In this document: in pieces, positions 44,475 to 51,413 of the stretch
How the letters are laid out: each line of letters begins with the position of its first letter
Position numbering within the stretch: position 1 is the first letter of the stretch
NCBI RefSeq assembly: GCF_002258215.1
Contig: NZ_NEFY01000005.1
Location: 62,001 to 126,000, forward strand
Length of the DNA stretch: 64,000 nt
Reading direction: 5' to 3'
From: Marinobacter vinifirmus
Lineage (GTDB): Bacteria; Pseudomonadota; Gammaproteobacteria; Pseudomonadales; Oleiphilaceae
Notes under the pieces: model-generated
What the model saw: only the letters and a program-made list of their open reading frames with translations
Database searches by the model: none
What the model was told of the DNA's origin: nothing
Made by a program: the position numbers and the translations under genes

Positions 44475-45942
44475 TCAGCTCAGAACGTCATCGTTCCAAC
44501 TGGCACTGCTTTATATGGTGGTGTTTGCCACCTCTGTATTCCTGCTCCTGGCATTCATTTACTGGCGCACGGCCGGCTTTATGACCGCCCAGACCGACGA
44601 GACCATCGAGGCGGAAATCGCCGGTCTGGCGGAACAGTATCGCGGGCGTGGCGTGAACGGGCTCATTACCATCATCCGTGAGCGTGTCGCCCGGGATCCG
44701 AACGCCAAGTCCATCTACCTGCTGACCACCGATGACTTCCTGAAACTGGCCGGAAATATTGAAACCTGGCCGGAAGGCAGTCGTTCTTCCGACAGTGGCT
44801 GGATCAATTTTACCCTGAACCCGACCGTGGGCTGGCAGGGGCCGGAACGCCTGGCCCGCGCCCGTATCTTTGATGTCCAGGGTGGCCTGCGCCTGCTGGT
44901 CGGCCGGGATGTGGATGAGCTGACCAGCCTGAAGCGGGTGATCGAGACCGCCATCAACTGGGGCATGGGCATCACCCTGGCCCTGGCCCTGCTGGGTGGT
45001 TTTCTGATGAGCCGAAGTACCACGCGGCGCATCGAAGTAATCAACAACACCTCGCGACGGATCATGAACGGGCACCTGTCGTTGCGGATACCCACCCGGG
45101 GTACCGAAGACGACTTTGACCAGCTGGCCGAAAACCTGAACCAGATGCTCGACCGGATTGTGTACCTGATGGAAGGTATCCGGCATGTATCGGACAGCAT
45201 CGCCCACGACCTTCGCACCCCGCTGACCCGCCTGCGTAACCAGCTGGAAAACACCCTGATTGCCGTCGATAACGACGAGGCCCGCGAACAGGTAGGCCGG
45301 GCGGTTGCGGAAGCCGATCAACTGCTGGCGACTTTCAACGCCCTGCTGCGGATTGCCCGGCTGGAAACCCGGGGTAATTCCGCCGATATGAAGGTGGTGT
45401 CGCTGGATGAGCTGGTCAGTGATGCCTGCGAGCTTTACGAAGCCCTGGCGGAAGACAAGGAGCAGACCTTTACCCAGGAGATGGCGTCCGGGGTGATGAT
45501 TGAAGGTGATCGCGACCTGTTGTTCCAGATGGTCAGCAACCTGATTGATAACGCCATCAAGTACACCCCCGAGCATGGTGGTATCGTGGTGGCGGTCCGC
45601 CGGGAAGGTGCTGCGGCGGTGTTTGAAGTGCGGGATTCCGGTATCGGCATTCCGGACGACGAGAAAGACCAGGTGTTCCAGCGTTTTTACCGGGTCGGCA
45701 AGAGCCGGTCATTGCCGGGTAATGGTTTGGGGCTGAGCCTGGTCAGTGCGGTGGCCGAGATTCACCAGGGCCAGATCCTGCTCAGCGACACCCATCCGGG
45801 CGAGGAGCCGCCGGGGCTTACGGTCAGTGTGCGCATGCCGGCCTTCACCGGCGTGCGAAAGCGGATCAAGGCCACCACGGTGGAGCCTGCAGCGGATTCC
45901 GCTGATGAACAAACGTCAACGGCGGAACCCGGCAAGGCCTGA
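44461..45942 (+). CDS. sensor histidine kinase
   Basis: A 493-residue membrane kinase: helix one at about 14-36, a periplasmic domain of about 130 residues, helix two at about 165-186, HAMP (STTRRIEVINNTSRRI...), HisKA with His249 in SIAHDLRTPLTRLR, N box NLIDNAIKYTPEHGG, DSGIGIPDDE, and GNGLGLSLV. It pairs with the overlapping response regulator. The GTG at 44461 is chosen; a GTG at 44443 would add six residues. The C-terminal 40 residues are a hydrophilic tail. The stop is 4 bases from the end of a convergent small gene. Confidence 0.9.
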   Translation: MKLLSQLRTSSFQLALLYMVVFATSVFLLLAFIYWRTAGFMTAQTDETIEAEIAGLAEQYRGRGVNGLITIIRERVARDPNAKSIYLLTTDDFLKLAGNIETWPEGSRSSDSGWINFTLNPTVGWQGPERLARARIFDVQGGLRLLVGRDVDELTSLKRVIETAINWGMGITLALALLGGFLMSRSTTRRIEVINNTSRRIMNGHLSLRIPTRGTEDDFDQLAENLNQMLDRIVYLMEGIRHVSDSIAHDLRTPLTRLRNQLENTLIAVDNDEAREQVGRAVAEADQLLATFNALLRIARLETRGNSADMKVVSLDELVSDACELYEALAEDKEQTFTQEMASGVMIEGDRDLLFQMVSNLIDNAIKYTPEHGGIVVAVRREGAAAVFEVRDSGIGIPDDEKDQVFQRFYRVGKSRSLPGNGLGLSLVSAVAEIHQGQILLSDTHPGEEPPGLTVSVRMPAFTGVRKRIKATTVEPAADSADEQTSTAEPGKA

Positions 45943-45946
45943 CTGC

Positions 45947-46228
45947 TTACTGGCTGGCGCGGAACCGGTTCACCCGGCTGAGTACCGGCCCGATGACGTT
46001 GTCGGCCCGGCTTTCGACGGCCTGTGCCAGCTGGTCAAACTGGGCGCGACGACGGTCAACCCTGGCCTGCAGGCTGTCCCATTCCCCTTCCAGGTGTTTT
46101 TGTTCTGCCATCACAAAGGCGGCAATATTGTGCCGGTTGAGTTTGCTGGTAATGCCCATGTCGTCCAGGCGGAAGCCCAGGGTATCAATGCCTTCCAGTG
46201 CCAGGTTCAGCAGCTTCTTGGTGTTCAT
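45947..46228 (-). CDS. small helical protein of unknown function (phasin-like look)
   Basis: A 93-residue protein starting MNTKKLLNLALEGIDTLGFRLD. The C-terminal half is charged, Gln/Arg-rich and probably coiled coil (HLEGEWDSLQARVDRRRAQFDQLAQAVE). This resembles phasin-like or other amphipathic helical proteins in general character only. It has no signal peptide. It is convergent with the sensor kinase gene (4-base gap), whose transcript may run antisense across it because no terminator lies between them. Confidence 0.6.
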   Translation of the reverse strand: MNTKKLLNLALEGIDTLGFRLDDMGITSKLNRHNIAAFVMAEQKHLEGEWDSLQARVDRRRAQFDQLAQAVESRADNVIGPVLSRVNRFRASQ

Positions 46229-46452
46229 CGGTGTGTCTCCGTTAACAGGGAAATCGGGTCAATTACCTGCAAACTAATGGCGGGCGCTAGAGTGTTCAAC
46301 CTAATTTCCGGCCGGAGCCAAGGGCGTGATGTCTTGCCAAAAGGTAATTCCGTGGCCACAGGCAGGTAATGAGAGGTGAGGATAATGGGTACTGTAGATG
46401 CGGAGGCGGGTGACCCGTTGCCTGCCTCCCCCTCCAGCACAGCGCTAGCCTT
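46229..46452. other. non-coding spacer with possible plus-strand small RNA
   Basis: No credible protein frame was found. The plus strand has a hairpin GGAGGCGGG/CCTGCCTCC (46402-46410, 46421-46429, one mismatch) and several GGA motifs, and it ends in a plus-strand terminator at 46453-46478. No convincing promoter was seen. The terminator may instead end the sensor-kinase transcript. Confidence 0.25.
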
Positions 46453-46478
46453 AACCCCGTTACCCGCGGGGTTTTTTT
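46453..46478 (+). terminator. plus-strand intrinsic terminator before the greB end
   Basis: AACCCCG (46453-46459) and CGGGGTT (46467-46473) are followed by a T-run on the plus strand only. No plus-strand gene lies between 45942 and this point, so it serves either the kinase transcript or an unannotated RNA. Confidence 0.75.
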
Positions 46479-46953
46479 ATGGCTGCTGGTAACAGATTCG
46501 ATCGATTTCCCACAGCTTGGTCGACTCCGGGGTTCTCACCATGATTTCGTCGCCTTCGCTTTTGCCGAGGCAGGCTTTGACCACCGGCGCATGCACCGAG
46601 ACGTAGTTGTTTTTGCCGTAGATCTCGTCCGGCCCGACAATCCGGAAGGTGAGTTCGTTGTCGTCTTCGTCCACCAGGGTTACCCAGGCGCCAAAGAAGG
46701 CCTTGCCTTCCTGCACCGGGCTGTACTCCACCACCCGCAGTTTCGACAGCCGGTTTCTCAGGAATCGCACCCGCCGGTCGATTTCGCGCAATCGCTTCTT
46801 GTTGTACTGGTAATCCGCGTTCTCTGAACGATCGCCCAGGCTGGCCGCCCACTGTACCTTCCTGGTCACTTCCGGGCGTTCCTTGCGCCACAGCTCGTCC
46901 AGTTCCTGCTGCAATTCGGCATAGCCTTCCGGGGTAATAACGTTGGTATCCAT
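46477..46953 (-). CDS. greB: transcription elongation factor GreB
   Basis: A 158-residue Gre factor. The coiled-coil tip reads WRKERPEVTRKVQWAASLGDRSENADYQYNKK across about 24-53 (quoted here as WRKERPE ... ASLGDRSENADY), with the two acidic residues that enter the polymerase secondary channel. The C-terminal FKBP-like domain includes FFGAWVTLVDEDD. It stimulates cleavage of backtracked transcripts. The start at 46953 (MDTNVITPEGYAEL) aligns with E. coli GreB; a frame start at 46989 lacks a ribosome-binding site. Confidence 0.95.
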   Translation of the reverse strand: MDTNVITPEGYAELQQELDELWRKERPEVTRKVQWAASLGDRSENADYQYNKKRLREIDRRVRFLRNRLSKLRVVEYSPVQEGKAFFGAWVTLVDEDDNELTFRIVGPDEIYGKNNYVSVHAPVVKACLGKSEGDEIMVRTPESTKLWEIDRICYQQP

Positions 46954-47173
46954 AAGGCCTTCAAAGGTCAGGTGAAAGAGTTTGCCCATTCATATCGCCG
47001 GGGCGGATCCGGGTCAACTGCTGAATGGCCTGCAGGGACACGTGAAGGTGGTCACACTTTGACCAGTCTTGCCGGAAAACTCCCGGGGTTGGCGATAAAC
47101 TGAACAGACTAAGTGTGCGCAGGGCGTTATCAGTGATGTGCCGCACCGGATAGCCAGGATTCAGGAAGATACC

Positions 47174-47632
47174 ATGAGCAGCAACAGACAGAGCACAGAG
47201 CAACCGTGGCTAAGGCCGCCCCTTATGGCGGGTATGGTGCTGGCTATTACGGTGCTGGTGCCGGCTGTGGTGCAGGCGCAGAGTGCGGAGTCTGCTTTCG
47301 AACCTGAGCAGCGTTCAACCATTGAAACCATCCCGTTCCGGGCCATCGGAGAGGAAGCCCTGGCGAACACGGTGATCGAGGGTGGCCTGGAGGCGCCGGC
47401 AGCCGGTGTGCCGGTGCAGGTCGGAAAAGATGATGACTTCTACCTGGACCCGCTGGCGTTTCAGCCCAGGGACGACCGCACTGACCTGGGCCGCTCGGAA
47501 ATTCCCGTGGATATCCGTTTCAGCAACCCGAAGGTGATTCCCGGCCAGACCCACAGCAACAACTATGTGATCCGGCCGCCGGAGAACCGCACCTACGACA
47601 CCTTCAATCTCAACATGACCGAGCGCCGGTAG
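47174..47632 (+). CDS. exported protein of unknown function
   Basis: A 152-residue protein with a signal peptide (basic/polar start MSSNRQSTEQPWLRPP, hydrophobic core MAGMVLAITVLVPAVV, likely cleavage after QA near 37). The mature part is acidic and Pro-rich with no cysteine and no recognised domain; VDIRFSNPKVIPGQTHSNNYVIRPP is its most distinctive region. The ATG at 47174 follows AGGAAG. It is divergent from greB (220-base spacer) and convergent with the next gene. A TGGTC/GACCA inverted repeat near 47050 lies in the spacer. Confidence 0.65.
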   Translation: MSSNRQSTEQPWLRPPLMAGMVLAITVLVPAVVQAQSAESAFEPEQRSTIETIPFRAIGEEALANTVIEGGLEAPAAGVPVQVGKDDDFYLDPLAFQPRDDRTDLGRSEIPVDIRFSNPKVIPGQTHSNNYVIRPPENRTYDTFNLNMTERR

Positions 47633-47635
47633 CCT

Positions 47636-47944
47636 TCAGGCCGCCGATTCCAGCGCCACCGGTTTGCCCAGCACATCCCGGTAGAAAAATGTCAGTGCCT
47701 GGGTAGCCTGGTTCAGCCGGGCCCGGGACAACTGCATCTGGTCACTCAGATACGCCAGAAACTGCCTTTGCTCTTCTTCGGCAAGGTTGTCGGGGTCGGT
47801 CAGATCGTGAAACAGCACAAAGCGGCTGATCCAGTGCAGGTAGGTTTGTTCGGCACGTTGATTGAGCTGGTGTTTGCGAATGGCCGCCTGAACTTCGTCG
47901 ACCATGCCGGGTCGTGACTGCTCCAGCGCCTGGGTAATATTCAT
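47636..47944 (-). CDS. orphan N-terminal (SAM-like) integrase domain protein
   Basis: A 102-residue protein matching only the core-binding N-terminal domain of tyrosine recombinases: RAEQTYLHWISRFVLFH, then LSDQMQLSRARLNQATQALTFFYRDVLGKP, close in style to integron and XerC-like integrases. The catalytic domain (R-H-R-Y) is absent, and the downstream sequence belongs to the convergent gene, so it is not an obvious recent truncation. It may be a domesticated DNA-binding remnant. The ATG at 47944 has GGAAGAG upstream. Confidence 0.7.
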   Translation of the reverse strand: MNITQALEQSRPGMVDEVQAAIRKHQLNQRAEQTYLHWISRFVLFHDLTDPDNLAEEEQRQFLAYLSDQMQLSRARLNQATQALTFFYRDVLGKPVALESAA

Positions 47945-48015
47945 GTTACGCACTCTTCCGGAAAGCTTGTTGTTGTTATGGTGCGCGCATCATATGACAA
48001 ACGTTTGAATGGTGC

Positions 48016-48074
48016 AAAAAAGACCTGCAGCCACCGGGCGAGGGGCTGTCTGCCCGGAGCAGGGGGCTCCGGGC
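48016..48074 (-). terminator. tandem hairpins with T-run after the acyl-CoA-binding protein gene
   Basis: On the minus strand, after the stop at 48091, comes a GCCCGGAG/CTCCGGGC hairpin (48052-48074). A second hairpin follows with CAGCC/GGCTG arms (48028-48048), then a six-T run (48016-48021). Confidence 0.5.
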
Positions 48075-48090
48075 CCAGGGCGCGCCTTGG

Positions 48091-48351
48091 TTACTTCAGC
48101 GCTTCCAGCTTGTCGATATACTTCTGCATGGCTTCGTCGCTGGAGGTGCCTTTGAGCTTTTCCCAGGCGTCGTACTTGGCGCGGCCGACAAAGTCCATCA
48201 TGCCCGGGCGCTTGCCGGAAACATCGCCTTCGGTGGCTTGCTTGTACAGTGCGTAGAACTCCAGCTTCAGTTCGTTGGAGGGTTTGAAGTCGCCTTCGGC
48301 GGACTGGATGTAGTTTACCGCGTCATCGAATTTCGCTTTCAGGTCACTCAT
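48091..48351 (-). CDS. acyl-CoA-binding protein
   Basis: An 86-residue four-helix ACBP: MSDLKAKFDDAVNYIQS, LKLEFYALYKQATEGD, DFVGRAKYDAWEKLKG, AMQKYIDKLEAL. The residues contacting CoA (the YxLYKQATxGD and KYDAW motifs) are present. It buffers and transports long-chain acyl-CoA in the cytoplasm. ACBPs are common in eukaryotes and patchy in bacteria; one here fits an organism with heavy acyl-CoA flux such as wax-ester-forming Marinobacter (inference). Confidence 0.93.
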   Translation of the reverse strand: MSDLKAKFDDAVNYIQSAEGDFKPSNELKLEFYALYKQATEGDVSGKRPGMMDFVGRAKYDAWEKLKGTSSDEAMQKYIDKLEALK

Positions 48352-48622
48352 GGTCTGGCTCCTTGGTTTTAATGGTTTTTTCCTCTGAGGGTGGGCCGAG
48401 TATAGCCCTGGTGTGAATCGCCGTCATTGACTGAAAGCGCGTTATGACGGGCGGCAGGGCAATCTGGCAAAAGTTTGCCCGACTGCACATTTCAGGTCAT
48501 TTCTCGCCAGCGCCTGCTTGAGAACAGCAGATCATCTGTGTACAGTTTGCGCCGTTGCCTGCCAGGATGGCTGGCTTCAGGGATTGAACGACACTGCAAA
48601 TGAATTGCACAGGGAGCACGCC

Positions 48623-49120
48623 ATGTCTGCCAAAGACGGTTCTGTCGCGCCTAAAGAGCGCATCAATATCAAGTATGTCCCCGCCACCGGCGACCAGCAG
48701 GCTGAAACCGAGCTGCCGCTGAAGATGTTCGTGGTTGGCGATTTCAAGGGCCATGCTGAAGAAACCCCCATCGAAGACCGCAAGGCCATTTCCGTTGACA
48801 AGAACAACTTCCGTTCGGTCATGAAGGAAGCGGGCCTGACCCTCTCCACCACCGTTTCCAACAAGCTCGAAGACAATGCCGACGACCTGCCGGTGAACCT
48901 GGACTTCCAGGGCCTGGACGACTTTTCTCCGGACAGCATCGCCCGCCAGGTGCCCGAGCTGAAAAAGCTGATCGAACTGCGCGAAGCCCTGGTTGCCCTC
49001 AAGGGCCCACTGGGTAACGTACCGGCCTTCCGCAGCAAGCTGCAGGAACTGCTGGACAACGACGGCGCCCGGGAAAAACTGCTGGCGGAGCTTGAGCTGG
49101 CCACCGACGGCGGCGAATAA
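48623..49120 (+). CDS. tssB: type VI secretion sheath small subunit TssB (VipA)
   Basis: A 165-residue TssB: ERINIKYVPATGDQQAETELPLKM, VVGDFKGHAEETPIEDRK, LNLDFQGLDDFSPDSIARQVPEL are family hallmarks. With TssC it forms the contractile sheath. It is the first gene of the cluster. The ATG at 48623 follows AGGGAG. The 271-base spacer upstream contains TGGCAAAAGTTTGC at 48465-48478, similar to a sigma-54 site but one base too short. Confidence 0.95.
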   Translation: MSAKDGSVAPKERINIKYVPATGDQQAETELPLKMFVVGDFKGHAEETPIEDRKAISVDKNNFRSVMKEAGLTLSTTVSNKLEDNADDLPVNLDFQGLDDFSPDSIARQVPELKKLIELREALVALKGPLGNVPAFRSKLQELLDNDGAREKLLAELELATDGGE

Positions 49121-49181
49121 GCGCGCCACCGGAACCCGGTAACCAACACCGATTATCAATCACGTACTGAAGGGATGTGGT

Positions 49182-50663
49182 ATGTCTGATACTGCTGTGC
49201 AGCAATCTGCTGCCTCCGAATCCGTAGCACAAGGGTCCTTGCTGGACCAGGTTATGGCCAACAGCCGCATGGCGCCGGCCGACGAAGGTTACGATGTTGC
49301 CCGCAAAGGGGTGGCCACGTTTATCGCCAACCTGCTGAAGAGCGACGAAAAAGGCCAGCCGGTCAACAAGGCCCTGGTGGACCAGATGGTGGTGGAGCTG
49401 GATCGCAAGATCAGCGCCCAGATGGATGAAATCCTGCACGCGCCCAAGCTGCAGGAACTGGAATCGTCCTGGCGCGGCCTGAAGCTGATGGTGGATCGCA
49501 CCGATTTTCGCGAGAACATCAAGGTGGATATCCTGCATGCCACCAAGACCGAACTGCTGGAAGACTTCGAATTTGCCCCGGACGTGACCCAGACCGGCTT
49601 CTACAAGCACATCTATGCCGCCGAGTATGGTCAGTTCGGTGGTGAGCCGGTGGGCGCGATTGTTGGCAACTACGCCTTCAGCCCGTCCACACCGGACATG
49701 AAACTACTGCAGTACGTGTCGTCCGTGGGCGCCATGTCCCACGCGCCATTCCTGTCCTCGGTGGCGCCGTCGTTCTTCGGTGTCGACAGCTACCAGGAGC
49801 TGCCGGCGATCAAGGAACTGAGCGCCGTTTTCGAAGGCCCGAAATACGCCAAGTGGCGCTCCCTGCGGGAATCCGAAGACGCCCGTTACCTGGGCCTGAC
49901 CGCACCGCGCTTCCTGCTGCGGGTGCCCTATGACCCCACCGAGAACCCGGTGCGCAGCTTCAACTACAAGGAAGAAGTGTCCGGCGACCACGAGCACTAC
50001 CTGTGGGGCAACACTGCGTACCTGCTGGCGACCCGACTGACCGAAAGCTTCGCCAAGTACCGCTGGTGCCCGAACATCATCGGCCCGCAAAGCGGTGGTG
50101 CGGTGGAAGACCTGCCGGTGCACACCTTTGAATCCTTCGGCCAGCTGGAAGCCAAGATCCCGACCGAAGTGCTGATCACCGACCGCCGCGAATACGAACT
50201 GGCGGAAGAAGGCTTCATCGCCCTGACCATGCGCAAAGGCAGCGACAACGCGGCGTTCTTCTCCGCCAACTCGGTGCAGAAGCCCAAGCAGTTCCCGAAC
50301 ACCAAGGAAGGTAAAGAAGCGGAAACCAACTACAAGTTGGGCACCCAGCTGCCGTACATGATGATCGTGAACCGCCTGGCCCACTACATCAAGGTACTGC
50401 AGCGCGAGCAGATCGGTTCCTGGAAGGAGCGCCAGGACCTGGAGCGTGAGCTCAACACCTGGATTCGCCAGTACGTGGCCGACCAGGAGAACCCGCCCGC
50501 CGACGTTCGCAGCCGCCGCCCGTTGCGTGCCGCCCACGTGGAAGTCTCCGATGTGGAAGGCGATCCGGGCTGGTACCAGGTCTCCCTGGCCGTGCGCCCG
50601 CACTTCAAGTACATGGGTGCCAACTTCGAACTGTCGCTGGTTGGCCGCCTGGACAAGGATTAA
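49182..50663 (+). CDS. tssC: type VI secretion sheath large subunit TssC (VipB)
   Basis: A 493-residue TssC: ELESSWRGLKLMVDRTDFRENIKVDIL, GEPVGAIVGNYAFSPS, PRFLLRVPYDPTENPVRSFNY, and the C-terminal WYQVSLAVRPHFKYMGANFELSLVGRLDK tail. It assembles with TssB into the sheath, whose contraction drives the Hcp tube. It lies 61 bases after tssB and 3 bases before tssE. Confidence 0.97.
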   Translation: MSDTAVQQSAASESVAQGSLLDQVMANSRMAPADEGYDVARKGVATFIANLLKSDEKGQPVNKALVDQMVVELDRKISAQMDEILHAPKLQELESSWRGLKLMVDRTDFRENIKVDILHATKTELLEDFEFAPDVTQTGFYKHIYAAEYGQFGGEPVGAIVGNYAFSPSTPDMKLLQYVSSVGAMSHAPFLSSVAPSFFGVDSYQELPAIKELSAVFEGPKYAKWRSLRESEDARYLGLTAPRFLLRVPYDPTENPVRSFNYKEEVSGDHEHYLWGNTAYLLATRLTESFAKYRWCPNIIGPQSGGAVEDLPVHTFESFGQLEAKIPTEVLITDRREYELAEEGFIALTMRKGSDNAAFFSANSVQKPKQFPNTKEGKEAETNYKLGTQLPYMMIVNRLAHYIKVLQREQIGSWKERQDLERELNTWIRQYVADQENPPADVRSRRPLRAAHVEVSDVEGDPGWYQVSLAVRPHFKYMGANFELSLVGRLDKD

Positions 50664-50666
50664 TCC

Positions 50667-51104
50667 GTGTTCGGCGACACCGGCACTGACGGCGTTCGCA
50701 ATACCGGCAGCCTGTTTGAACGGCTCGAACAGGCTGCCGCTCCCGCGGGGCAGGGAATGGGTGAAGTGACCCATGTGGTGGAATCCATCAAGCGCCACCT
50801 GGTGCGCCTGCTGAACGCCCATCCGGGCAACAGCGCCAGCGTACCGGATCTCGGGTTGCTGGATTTCAACGATGCCACCTTGGGGACGCTGGATCTGAGT
50901 ATCCAGATTCGGGGGGCGATTCGTCAGTGCATCGAGAAGTTTGAGCCGCGGGTGAAGCGGGTGGATGTGGTGGCCTTGCCGCCGGGGCCGGACCCGTTGC
51001 AGTTGAAGTTTCAGGTGACGGTTTACCTGCAGGTTGCCGGGAGTGACGACCGGACCACCATTGACCTGGTTTTGGATGACAAGCGGTATTACCGGGTGGT
51101 TTAG
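50667..51104 (+). CDS. tssE: type VI secretion baseplate subunit TssE
   Basis: A 145-residue gp25-like protein: SLFERLEQAA, VVESIKRHLVRLLNAHPGNSASVPDLGLLDFND, and RAIRQCIEKFEPRV-like IRQCIEKFEPRVKRVDV. It is a baseplate wedge component. The start is GTG at 50667 with AAGGAT upstream. Downstream, two large stem-loop repeats separate it from tssF. Confidence 0.93.
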   Translation: MFGDTGTDGVRNTGSLFERLEQAAAPAGQGMGEVTHVVESIKRHLVRLLNAHPGNSASVPDLGLLDFNDATLGTLDLSIQIRGAIRQCIEKFEPRVKRVDVVALPPGPDPLQLKFQVTVYLQVAGSDDRTTIDLVLDDKRYYRVV

Positions 51105-51131
51105 GCTTGGTTGCATTGGCCCGTGGGGGCT

Positions 51132-51225
51132 GGAGGGGGTGGGGGACCATTTTCTTCTGGGAAAAAACAACTCGCTTTGCTCAGACATCTTTTTTCCCGC
51201 CAGAAAATGGTCCCCCACCCCCTCC
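51132..51225. repeat. long stem-loop element D (36-base arms) between tssE and tssF
   Basis: Arms at 51132-51167 and 51190-51225 pair over 24 bp, three mismatches, then 9 bp ending in an A6/T6 pair, around a 22-base loop (CAACTCGCTTTGCTCAGACA...). The sequence differs from the CTTTCCAAAA family. It begins 27 bases after the tssE stop and could terminate or stabilise the tssBCE transcript. Confidence 0.8.
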
Positions 51226-51274
51226 GTCAAACCTGGATGAATGCCGTCTGGATGTTTTTTGAAGGCACGGATGA

Positions 51275-51389
51275 GAGCGAGGGTGTGGTTGGTCTTTCCA
51301 AAAGTGTGCGGAGCCATGGATGGCGGAGCTCAAGCGCCCCACGGACGGGCTCGAAGCGTCTTTTGGAAAGACCAACCACACCCTTGCTC
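51275..51389. repeat. long inverted-repeat element B (30-base arms, CTTTCCAAAA family)
   Basis: Arms at 51275-51304 and 51360-51389 match at 29 of 30 positions. The proximal arm is GGTCTTTCCAAAAG, and the 55-base loop carries the family core GCGGAGCCATGGATGGCGGAGC at 51308-51329. It ends 24 bases before the tssF start. With element D it fills the 309-base tssE-tssF gap; no gene is present there. Confidence 0.85.
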
Positions 51390-51413
51390 GGAGCCAGATA
51401 AGGTGCAGTAAGA

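Noticed and set aside
46290-46452. RsmY/RsmZ-like regulatory RNA
   Set aside because: Several GGA motifs are present, but no promoter and no repeated hairpin-loop GGA pattern could be shown, so only a possible small RNA is noted.
48465-48478. Sigma-54 promoter upstream of tssB
   Set aside because: The distance between GG and GC is 9 bases instead of 10, and the -24 element lacks the final C, so it was not annotated as a promoter.
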